Assembly: GCA_964537395.1 (NCBI GenBank)
Contig: CAZIBN010000036.1
Location: 1-35,423 of the forward strand
Source: GWA2-66-18 sp964537395
GTDB lineage: Bacteria; Elusimicrobiota; Elusimicrobia; UBA1565; UBA9628
Length of the DNA stretch: 35,423 nucleotides
Direction of reading: 5' to 3'
Below are positions 1 through 7,114 of the stretch, one piece after another. The position numbers and the translations under genes are program-made. Below the pieces are notes generated by a model that worked only from the letters and a program-made list of their open reading frames with translations, made no database searches and was not told where the DNA came from. How positions within the stretch are numbered: position 1 is the first letter of the stretch; every line of letters begins with the position of its first letter.

Positions 1-151
1 TGGCCGCGTCAACCCCAAGCCCCGGCCGGCACGACTCCGTCGGCCTCCCCCACATCAGGGCGGGGCCCCCGTAGGTGCGCCGGGGCTCGACGCTCGTCGC
101 TCTTCGCGCGACGCACGCTGATATGACGGATACCGGCAAAGGTTGACGCAA
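1..151. other. GC-rich stretch with no supportable gene
   Basis: No convincing coding region is seen here; open frames lack a ribosome-binding site and recognisable protein content. The DNA holds several short inverted repeats, for example GGCCG/CGGCC around 25-45 and ATCAG (about 54) with CTGAT (about 118). It may be a diverged or partial relative of the nested palindrome at 152-274, because its reverse strand also contains a CGAGCGTC core followed by a C-run. That relation is weak. Confidence 0.4.
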
Positions 152-274
152 GGGGGCGGCGGGATGATGTCCGGCGGGGCGTGGGTCGCGCGACCGAGAT
201 GCTCATGCGGTCGCGCAAGACCCGAGCGAGGCTCAATGCCGAGCGTCCCCGACGGTCATCATCCCGCCGCCCCC
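152..274. repeat. Nested palindromic repeat element, copy A
   Basis: An outer inverted repeat pairs 152-179 with 247-274 (28 positions, two mismatches at 174/252 and 170/256). It encloses an inner hairpin: 183-187 pairs with 219-223 and 188-195 pairs with 209-216, with an AA bulge and a 13-nt loop. A linker at 224-246 (GAGCGAGGCTCAATGCCGAG core) precedes the right outer arm. The same architecture and almost the same linker recur at 14626-14756, so this is a dispersed element and not a chance palindrome. It lies about 30 nt beyond the pilQ stop codon, so in the transcript it could also act as a 3' end or stability structure. There is no clear U-tract. Confidence 0.75.
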
Positions 275-303
275 CACCGCATCGACGTTCGCCGTAAATC
301 CGT

Positions 304-2085
304 TCAGTCGGAAACGATGGTGGGTGTAATGAAGATGACGAGGTCGGAGTTGACGCGCCGCGTCGAGGAGCTCGTGAAGAGCCAGCCGACGATCGGGATG
401 TAGCCGAAGAAAGGCACCTTGCGCACGACCTTCGACTCCGTGGAGCGCAGCAGCCCGCCGAGGACCAAGGTCTGGCCGTTCTTGATGCGGACCAAGGTCG
501 ACGCCGAGCGCTTGATCGGGTTGAAGACGCGGTTCGATGAGACGGAGATGGACGCCTCTTGAATATCCGTGAAGGAAGGCTGAACGAGCATGGTGATGTA
601 GCCCTCCTTGTTGACCTGCGGCGTCACCTTCAGCACGAGCCCTGTCTGCTCGCGGTGGACGCCGGAGACCTGCAGGCTGGTGCCGCCGGCCGCGCCCGCC
701 TGCGAGACCTCGAAGTTGGTGGCTTCGTTGGCGCTGATCTCGATGATGGCGCTCTTGTTGTTGAGGGTCAGGATCTTGGGCTTGCCGAGAAAGCGCGCCT
801 CGGAGCGCGAGATCAGCGCTCGCAGGGCGATCTTGAGAGAGGTCAGGTCGAGCACGCTCGTCTTCATGAAGCTTCCGGTGTTGACGAGGGCGCTTGCTCC
901 GGTGGCCGCTCCCGCGGCCGGGGCGGCGGCCGAGGCCGCTCCACCGAGGCTGCTCGTCACGCCCGCGAGCGGGTCGAAGAAGCGGGCCTTGCTGAGGTCG
1001 CTCGGCATATTGAGCGGGAAGACCGTGTCGCGCACTCCGCCGGTGAAGGTTCCGAGCTCGCCGTTGGGGCCGCCCCATTCGAAGCCGAGCTCGCGGGTGC
1101 GCTGCGAGTCGATCTCCACGATCTGGGCTTCGATCAATACCTGGGGCGCCTTCTTGTCGAGCTCAGCGATGATCTGCTCGACCTGAGGAAACACCTCGGG
1201 TATGTCGGTGACGATCAGGGCGTTGGTGCGGGGCTCGATCTCAACATGCCCGGACTTGGAGAGGACGCTGCGGATGACGTTGATGATCGCCACGTCGGAG
1301 GAGGCGCTGCCGCCTGCGGCTCCGGCCGAGCCCGCGGCCCCGCCGGAAGAACCCCCGGAGGACGCGGAACCGCCGCCGCCTCCGCCCGCGGCCGACCCGC
1401 CCGAGGCCGCGGAGCCGGCGGCGGAGCCGCCGCTCACGGAGGCCGAGCCCGAGGACGAGCCCGAGTCGCCGCTGAGCGGGATCAGCGGAACGAAGCTTAA
1501 GGTGTAGATGCGCGTGATGAGGTTCTCCACCTGCTTGGAGCGCGGCGTCACCACGTAGGTGTTGCTCTTGCCGATCTGCTGATACGTCAGCCCCTTGATC
1601 TCGAGCAGGACCTGGAGGGCCTCGCGAACGGTGACGTTCTGGAGGAACGCCGTCACGCGCTTGGACTCGAGCCCTTCGGTGATGATGAAGTTCACCTTGG
1701 CCTGGGCGGAGATCGTGTCGAGGAAGGTCGCGAGCGGAGCGCCTTTCACGCGCACCGTCACGCGCATGTCGAGCGGGGCCAAGGTGGCCGAGCCCCCTCC
1801 GCGAGCGGGAGCAGCGGCGCCGATCTGCACGCCCTGGACCTGGCGCGGGGCGGCAACGGCCTCCTCGGGCTCGGCCGCCTGGCCTTCGCCGGCCGCGGAT
1901 TCACCCAGAGGGCCGCCGCCGCGCGTTTGCGCCTGCTGCTGGAATTGCGGATTGGCTTCGGGCTCCGCGCGGCGACGCTGGGCAAGCGCCTCCAGGGGAG
2001 CGGCCGCCGCTATCCCGAATGCAACGAGCACCGATACCCCGGCTCTCGCGATCTTCTTCCAGCGGCTTTCGTGCGTGCGAATCAT
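304..2085 (-). CDS. pilQ: Type IV pilus secretin PilQ
   Basis: Outer-membrane secretin that forms the gated pore through which the type IV pilus passes. The 593-residue protein begins with a signal peptide (about 1-36, ending ALAQ). A low-complexity stretch follows, then an STN domain (about 105-182), an N1/secretin_N-type domain (about 187-312) and the C-terminal secretin barrel domain (about 313-592), which ends with the typical VPFFGYIPIVGWLF and DLVIFITPT signatures. A Ser/Gly-rich insert of about 60 residues (205-263) splits the N domain. The AMIN domains found in many PilQ proteins are not evident. A strong AGGAGG lies 4 nt upstream of the ATG. It is the last gene of the OmpA-pilMN-pilO-pilP-pilQ run, 16 nt after pilP. 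Identity is firm; a GspD-type secretin is the only alternative, and the neighbours argue for pilus. Confidence 0.95.
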   Translation of the reverse strand: MIRTHESRWKKIARAGVSVLVAFGIAAAAPLEALAQRRRAEPEANPQFQQQAQTRGGGPLGESAAGEGQAAEPEEAVAAPRQVQGVQIGAAAPARGGGSATLAPLDMRVTVRVKGAPLATFLDTISAQAKVNFIITEGLESKRVTAFLQNVTVREALQVLLEIKGLTYQQIGKSNTYVVTPRSKQVENLITRIYTLSFVPLIPLSGDSGSSSGSASVSGGSAAGSAASGGSAAGGGGGGSASSGGSSGGAAGSAGAAGGSASSDVAIINVIRSVLSKSGHVEIEPRTNALIVTDIPEVFPQVEQIIAELDKKAPQVLIEAQIVEIDSQRTRELGFEWGGPNGELGTFTGGVRDTVFPLNMPSDLSKARFFDPLAGVTSSLGGAASAAAPAAGAATGASALVNTGSFMKTSVLDLTSLKIALRALISRSEARFLGKPKILTLNNKSAIIEISANEATNFEVSQAGAAGGTSLQVSGVHREQTGLVLKVTPQVNKEGYITMLVQPSFTDIQEASISVSSNRVFNPIKRSASTLVRIKNGQTLVLGGLLRSTESKVVRKVPFFGYIPIVGWLFTSSSTRRVNSDLVIFITPTIVSD

Positions 2086-2101
2086 GATGCCTCCTGCGGC
2101 C

Positions 2102-2803
2102 CTAATCCCGGCTTACGCCCTTGGTGAATCTCTTGCCCATATAGTCGAACGTCACGCCCAGATCGTTGATCTTGACGATCTTGATCTTCGTGCTGCCGAT
2201 GAATTCGCCGGCGCCGAGGACCTCGTCATTGACGATAGCCTTGAAGCCGCTTTCCGGATTGCTGACGATGCCCTGCAGATTCACCATGGTCTCCGGATTC
2301 ACCTTGGGCTTGGCCCGGGCGCCGCCACGAGGCTTCGGCTTCGATGCGTCGAGCAGGTCCTGGGCGGCTTTGCGCCGGGCCTCTTCCTCTTCGAGGAGGC
2401 GGACCTGATCGAACGGAGAGAGCGTTGGATCTCGCTTGAGCGACAGCGCCGTCGCGGTCATCGAGGAGACTGCCGGGGCCTGCTCCGCTCCGGGCGCGAC
2501 GACGGGCGCCGGCGACACGGCTTGGGCGGCCTGCGGCGCGACTGCGGCAGGAACGGCGTCCGCTACGACCACCGCGGCTGCCGTCGATACGGCGGGCGTC
2601 ATCGGATTGACGAGCTTGGCGTTCGGCGAGGACTGAAACACCCCGCCCTCCGGCACGCGGCCGCGCGCCTTGGCCGCGACCGTCTTCTCGCGATCGGCCT
2701 TCAGGTGCGACCACCAGTTGTAAAAGAGCACGCCGGGCACGGCCAGGGCGACCACGAGGATCACCCAGCCGAGGCCGCCGCGGGCGTTGCCGGTGCCGGC
2801 CAT
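2102..2803 (-). CDS. pilP: Pilus assembly protein PilP (membrane-anchored form)
   Basis: Predicted periplasmic linker between the PilN/PilO inner-membrane complex and the PilQ secretin. The 233-residue protein has one N-terminal membrane segment (about 11-30), a long Ala/Pro-rich low-complexity region (about 40-150), and a small C-terminal beta domain (about 170-233). That domain carries the pattern LQGIVSNPESGFKAIVNDEVLGAG, typical of PilP/GspC homology regions (given here only as a pattern summary: QGI, AIVND and a final KGV). Classical PilP is a lipoprotein; no lipobox cysteine is present, so it resembles GspC in anchoring. Its start overlaps the pilO stop by one base, implying translational coupling. 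Assignment rests on the C-terminal fold signature plus position between pilO and pilQ. Confidence 0.85.
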   Translation of the reverse strand: MAGTGNARGGLGWVILVVALAVPGVLFYNWWSHLKADREKTVAAKARGRVPEGGVFQSSPNAKLVNPMTPAVSTAAAVVVADAVPAAVAPQAAQAVSPAPVVAPGAEQAPAVSSMTATALSLKRDPTLSPFDQVRLLEEEEARRKAAQDLLDASKPKPRGGARAKPKVNPETMVNLQGIVSNPESGFKAIVNDEVLGAGEFIGSTKIKIVKINDLGVTFDYMGKRFTKGVSRD

Positions 2804-3399
2804 TATTCGAACCTCTTCTTCGGGATCGCGGTCATCACCGAGGCGGACACGACGTTCATCCCGATCATGTCAGGCTTCTTCGTGATCTCGAGATTGCTGA
2901 CGTGCATCATCGGCTTGGCGCTCTCGACGCGCAGGAGCCAGTTGTAGATGTCGTTGAACTTGACCGTGAGCTGGACGGTCGAGGTTTGGAAGACGATGCC
3001 GCTGGTCTCCGTCTCGATGACGGGCCGGAACAGCTCCGGCGTCAGATTGTCGGCGCGCAGCGAGTCGATCATCGCGTTCGAGAGCCACTGCTGCTGGTCC
3101 TTCTGGTGCGGCAGGGAGCCGTAAGAGCCCATGAGCTGGCCGCGAATGTCCTGATACGCGGCGCTGGACTCGGACATGGCCTTCGCCGTCTCGATCTGCA
3201 TCGTCAGGCGGGAGATCTTGTCCTGCGGCGGCTTGTAGATCCCGAAGTAGGCGGCGGCGATCAGGGCTCCGCTCATGCCGAACGCCTTGCCGAAGCGCTT
3301 GGCGCCCTTGTGCCGGATGGTCGTGATCACCACGTCGGCCTCGGCCTTGATCGCGTTCAGGTAGGGCTGGACGTCGATGCTGATGTCCTTGCCGGCCAT
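2803..3399 (-). CDS. pilO: Pilus assembly protein PilO
   Basis: Inner-membrane alignment-complex protein that pairs with PilN. The 198-residue product has a short cytoplasmic N-terminus, a membrane segment at about 38-56, a coiled-coil-like stretch (about 60-90) and a periplasmic ferredoxin-like region containing the NDIYNWLLRVES segment (about 148-160), typical of PilO. Start and stop overlap the neighbouring pilMN and pilP genes by one base on each side, so the genes are tightly coupled. Length is close to that of known PilO proteins. Family assignment comes from topology, the C-terminal motif and gene order. Confidence 0.88.
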   Translation of the reverse strand: MAGKDISIDVQPYLNAIKAEADVVITTIRHKGAKRFGKAFGMSGALIAAAYFGIYKPPQDKISRLTMQIETAKAMSESSAAYQDIRGQLMGSYGSLPHQKDQQQWLSNAMIDSLRADNLTPELFRPVIETETSGIVFQTSTVQLTVKFNDIYNWLLRVESAKPMMHVSNLEITKKPDMIGMNVVSASVMTAIPKKRFE

Positions 3400-5027
3400 C
3401 AGCGTTTCCCCTTCAGCTCGATGACGAACTCGGTCCGGCTTTCCTGCTTGCGCGCCAGCGCCTCGGGGTCGAGCCCGGCGCCGGCGACCTCCGGCGAAGC
3501 CGCCTTCCCCTGCAAGGACATCTGCACGTTGAACGCCGCACCCAAGGACGAGTCTTTGATCAGGATCTCCTTAAACTGAAAAGCCGTGTCCTGCTCCTCG
3601 GCGCCCGTAGCGCCCCGGATGCGGCCGCTCAGGTTGAGCTCGAGCACGGCCTTGTCGTTAGCCAGGGGGTTGAGCACGACGATCTTGGTGAGCCACATGT
3701 TGTCAGGCATGAGCTCCACGACCTGGCGCAGGACCGTCGAGAGGGTCTGGCGCTTGCTCCCCGTGATGCCTTGCAGGCGCGCGAGCTGATCCTTCATCTC
3801 GACGAGCTTCAGATCGATATCGGCGGGCCGCAAGCCCTGGAGTGCGGCCTTCACGTCCGGCGCCACGATATACTTGTTCAGCTCCTTGGCGCGCTGGCTG
3901 TAGGTCGTCAGCTGGAAGATCCCGACGAGAGCGATGAATATGGAGAGGGCCGCTCCGGCGATGAGGATGTCGCGCGCCACCTGACGCTCGTCCACGCCGA
4001 CGCGGTCAGTCGTCGCCAGGTCGATCGTGACCGCGGAGGCGGCGGAGGCGCGGGTGGACGCGCCGATGGCGGCGTACCCGCCCCAATCCCCACCCTTGAT
4101 GGAGAGGAGCTTCGCGGTGTCCTGGATCTCGACGGGCACGCCTGTTTCCGTGGCGAACGCCTCCTTCCACGGCCCGAGCGTCGCCGGCGTGCCGCTGAGC
4201 TTGATCTTCGTGATGCCGGTCATGCCGAGCTGCTTTTGGGCGAAGGAGAGGCAGCCGGTCATGTCCACCTTGCGCTGGTCGGAGAGCGACGCAGTGGCGC
4301 CCATGAACACCTCGCGGAAGAAGACAGGCAAGCCGCGGTCGCAGATCATGATGCGGACGTTGCCGCCGTCGAAATGGGCCTGCACGAAAGGCGCAGGCCC
4401 CTTGGCGGGCTCGACGGCCTGCCAGAGGCGCAGGACAGAGCAAGGCGCGACCTCGAGGCCGACCAGGTTCAGGCCGAGGGAGGTGAGCAGCCCGGAGATG
4501 TTCGCGAGGTTCTTGTTCTGCGTGACCGCGATGAGCACCCCCAGGCGAGGCTTGCCGGCCGCGTCGGGCGGCATCATCTCCGCCTGGAAGTCATGCGCCA
4601 GCGCGTCGAACGGGATCGGGATGTATTTCTTGGCTTCGATAGGCACGGAGGTCGCCAGGAAGCGCCGCTCCATCGGCGGCATCGGGAAATAGCGCAGCAG
4701 CCCCAGGTGGTGAGAGAGCGTGACGACCACGTTCTTGGAGTTCCAGCGGATCTGGGACATGGACTGCCTGATCAGCCCACCGATCTTGGCCGGATCGGCG
4801 AGGAAGTCCGTGCTCATCGTCATGGTGCCGGTGGCCGCCGCCTTGCTGTCGGGCGGGATCGGTATGCGCACGAGATGGTCGACGGTGATAGCGCCGCCCT
4901 TCCCGGGGCGCGTTTCGGCGATGTACAGCATCTCGGGGCTCAGGTACAGGCCCAGGCACGGGCCGGACTGCGGCTTGGCCTTGCCGAAGGCCAAGGTGTC
5001 GATGAGCTGGTCGATGTTGGCGCTCAT
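3399..5027 (-). CDS. PilM-PilN fusion protein (GspL-like architecture)
   Basis: A 542-residue protein joins what are normally two genes. Residues about 20-330 form a PilM-type actin-like (ASKHA) cytoplasmic domain, with the strand pattern LGLYLSPEMLYIAE near the start and HFDGGNVRIMICDRG at 218-232. One membrane segment follows at about 352-374, then a PilN-type periplasmic part with a coiled coil (about 375-425) and a ferredoxin-like domain (about 430-542). In standard pili PilM docks on the cytoplasmic N-terminal INLLP peptide of PilN; no such motif appears before the membrane segment here, as expected if the two are covalently joined. The layout resembles GspL of type II secretion. It overlaps the upstream OmpA-like gene by 4 nt (ATGA) and pilO by 1 nt. 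The pilO-pilP-pilQ context supports a pilus role. Confidence 0.9.
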   Translation of the reverse strand: MSANIDQLIDTLAFGKAKPQSGPCLGLYLSPEMLYIAETRPGKGGAITVDHLVRIPIPPDSKAAATGTMTMSTDFLADPAKIGGLIRQSMSQIRWNSKNVVVTLSHHLGLLRYFPMPPMERRFLATSVPIEAKKYIPIPFDALAHDFQAEMMPPDAAGKPRLGVLIAVTQNKNLANISGLLTSLGLNLVGLEVAPCSVLRLWQAVEPAKGPAPFVQAHFDGGNVRIMICDRGLPVFFREVFMGATASLSDQRKVDMTGCLSFAQKQLGMTGITKIKLSGTPATLGPWKEAFATETGVPVEIQDTAKLLSIKGGDWGGYAAIGASTRASAASAVTIDLATTDRVGVDERQVARDILIAGAALSIFIALVGIFQLTTYSQRAKELNKYIVAPDVKAALQGLRPADIDLKLVEMKDQLARLQGITGSKRQTLSTVLRQVVELMPDNMWLTKIVVLNPLANDKAVLELNLSGRIRGATGAEEQDTAFQFKEILIKDSSLGAAFNVQMSLQGKAASPEVAGAGLDPEALARKQESRTEFVIELKGKR

Positions 5028-7039
5028 TCGGTCCTCGCGAACGCGAGATCGACCTTCGCACCCGCGCCTGACGCGGCGGAGGTCATGAAGATGCGCTTGG
5101 ACTCCACCTGATAGCGGTTGACGAGGATGCTGGCCACCATCTTGGCCCGCTGGCCGGCGAGCGCCGCGCCGTCGGCTTCCTCCGCTCCGCTGTGCCCGGT
5201 CACGCGGAGATTCTCGAGCGGATGCGCGGGGACCTCGGCGGCGGCCTTCGCAAGGAGCTTCTCGGCCTCCGGCGTCAGCTGGTACGTTCCCTTATTGAAA
5301 TTCAAAGCCCATTCGCCGGGCGCGCTCTTCGCGGGCGCCTTCGCGGCCGCGGCCTCAGGCGCGGCTTCCGTTTCCGGCGCGGCTGCCGCGGCCTTTGGCT
5401 CGCTCGTGCGGGCGGCCTTGCCCTTATCGGCCTTCCCCGCCTTCTTGCCGCGGACCGGGCGTTTGGTGATCTGGCGCTTGACGCGAGGGGTCTCGGCGCG
5501 AGATGTGAGCTCGACGGCCTTCGGCGCCGCTTTTACGCCCGCGACAAGCGGCTTTTCCGCGGCGCCGGCCATGTCGGCGCTAGGCGCCAGCGCGCCTGCG
5601 ACGGCGGGCGAACGCGTCTTCTCCGGCGACGCCGCTTCTGTCTTCGAGCCCTCGGCAGGAGACGAATCAGCGAGCAGCTTCTCGGAGGGGCCGTCATCGA
5701 GCACCTGGATCCATCGATGCACCGAACGCTGGCGGTTCTTCGCGTCCAGGGCGGTCAGCACGCACTCATAACGTCCGGGCGCCAGCGTCTCGCCGAAGTA
5801 GTTCTGCTTCCCGTTCCAAAAGATCTGATGGAACACCGGGCCGCCGCCGACGACGTCCTGGAGCGGCGCCAGCTCGGCTCCGTCGCGAGACGGCTGCAGA
5901 AGCTGGAACTTCCAGGACACGAGCCCGGCGGGAGGATCAGAGACGGAAAACTCGATGATGACGCCCTGCCCGCGCGCGGGCCGAAAGGTCGGCGGATACA
6001 CACCGAGCGAGATGGGCGGCCCAAGCTCGTCTCCGACAGCGCTTTCCACGACAAGGTTCAGCGGCTGGTTGTACACGAACACGATGACGACGCCCTTGAA
6101 GTCCATCAGGCCCTTCGGGATGTCCACCTGCGTGTTCAGAAGATTGACGCGCACGCGAGGCGGGGCGACGCCCGCGTTGAAAAAATGGGAGGAGATGCCC
6201 ATCGTACGGCGCATGTCCATGACCTTCGCGTCTCCGATCGCGGTGCCTTCCGGCAGGATCACGGCCTGGGTCGTGCCGAGCGCGAACACGAGCTTCGTCA
6301 GAGGATCGAGGATCTTGGACGCACCGGGCTGGAACGCGATGCCGGCCTGGAACAGCATGGGCGTTGGGATGCCGATCGCCTCGGGGTCGCCGTTCTCGCG
6401 CATGACGACGCGCACGCCTTCGATCTGCTTGATGTCGCCAAGGCTTTTTTCGACGGCGCTGCGCAGGCGCGCTCGGATCTCTTTTCGCATCAAGGTCTTG
6501 TTCGCCGCCGGCATGTCGTCGGCGCGCGCGCGGGCGGGCGCGGCCTTTCTGCGGGCCGAGGAGCGCGTGGAGTCGTCGTCGATCGAATCGTCGTGAGTCG
6601 TCCGGGAGGAGCGCGCGGCCTGGCCGTCGCTGATCGTCTCGGGCGCGACGCGCGCGGACGCGGCCGGGTCGGCCCGACGGATGGGGCTTGCCGCGTTCCC
6701 GTTGACGGGCTCGGCAACGGTCACTCCAGCCTTCGGCGCAGGAGCGCCGCTGGCGCCGCCGCCGGTGTTCATGCGATGCGTGATCAGATTGATGTACTCG
6801 TTGGCCATCGAGCGCTCGGAGGGGTCTCCCTTCGTCAGGATCTCCATGAAGCGATCCATCGCCTGGATGTCCTCGCCTTGCTCGTAAAAACGCACGGCGA
6901 GGGTCATCGGACGGCTCAAGGCCGCGCCGCCCTCATCCTCTGTCTGAGCGAGAACGGGCGGGGCTGTGAGGCCCAGCAAAAAAGCGGCTATGATGGCGAT
7001 GTTCTTCAAAAGCATGAAATAACGAGGTTGCAGGCGCAC
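5024..7039 (-). CDS. Secreted OmpA-domain protein at head of pil operon
   Basis: Up to 671 residues. A signal peptide or anchor (about 9-32) is followed by a short helical repeat-like region (about 44-90), a disordered Arg/Asp/Ser region (about 95-180), a degenerate OmpA/MotB-like domain (about 226-325, MLFQAGIAFQPG and MDMRRTMGI...GVAPPRVRV), an Ig/FlgD-like beta domain (about 350-447), an Ala/Lys/Pro linker (about 450-575) and a second OmpA-like domain (about 576-668, LRVTGHSG and AGQRAKMVASIL). The peptidoglycan-binding Asp of the usual GHTD motif is not evident. The start could be GTG at 7039 or ATG at 7015; the latter gives a cleaner signal peptide and fits a -10-like box at 7059-7064. 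The 4-nt overlap with pilMN suggests a pilus-linked envelope anchoring role (inference). No exact family is recognised. Confidence 0.75.
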   Translation of the reverse strand: MRLQPRYFMLLKNIAIIAAFLLGLTAPPVLAQTEDEGGAALSRPMTLAVRFYEQGEDIQAMDRFMEILTKGDPSERSMANEYINLITHRMNTGGGASGAPAPKAGVTVAEPVNGNAASPIRRADPAASARVAPETISDGQAARSSRTTHDDSIDDDSTRSSARRKAAPARARADDMPAANKTLMRKEIRARLRSAVEKSLGDIKQIEGVRVVMRENGDPEAIGIPTPMLFQAGIAFQPGASKILDPLTKLVFALGTTQAVILPEGTAIGDAKVMDMRRTMGISSHFFNAGVAPPRVRVNLLNTQVDIPKGLMDFKGVVIVFVYNQPLNLVVESAVGDELGPPISLGVYPPTFRPARGQGVIIEFSVSDPPAGLVSWKFQLLQPSRDGAELAPLQDVVGGGPVFHQIFWNGKQNYFGETLAPGRYECVLTALDAKNRQRSVHRWIQVLDDGPSEKLLADSSPAEGSKTEAASPEKTRSPAVAGALAPSADMAGAAEKPLVAGVKAAPKAVELTSRAETPRVKRQITKRPVRGKKAGKADKGKAARTSEPKAAAAAPETEAAPEAAAAKAPAKSAPGEWALNFNKGTYQLTPEAEKLLAKAAAEVPAHPLENLRVTGHSGAEEADGAALAGQRAKMVASILVNRYQVESKRIFMTSAASGAGAKVDLAFARTE

Positions 7040-7058
7040 CTGCCCCGGTCAAGCTGAA

Positions 7059-7064
7059 TCATAA
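7059..7064 (-). promoter_or_regulatory. Possible -10 box for the pil operon
   Basis: On the minus strand TATGAT (5 of 6 matches to TATAAT) lies in the only A/T-rich stretch (7040-7114) between the upstream gene and the OmpA-like gene. No good -35 is seen at 16-18 nt. A transcript from here would start near 7052 and give a leader of about 37 nt to the ATG at 7015. The operon may instead be read through from 9682. Confidence 0.25.
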
Positions 7065-7114
7065 GAGAACACGATTGCTGAATTATTACGCAAATTTTAC
7101 CGAGCCGCCTTGAT

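Noticed and set aside
9..236. 75-residue minus-strand open frame at the left edge
   Set aside because: Overlaps the palindromic element, has no ribosome site and an Arg/Pro-biased composition.
152..274. Integron attC site or CRISPR repeat as explanation for the palindrome
   Set aside because: No GTTRRRY/RYYYAAC core sites, no integrase cassette context, and no regular repeat-spacer array.
3771..7057. Long plus-strand open frames opposite pilMN and the OmpA-like gene
   Set aside because: Arg/His/Asp-rich translations without motifs or ribosome sites; they mirror real minus-strand genes in high-GC DNA.
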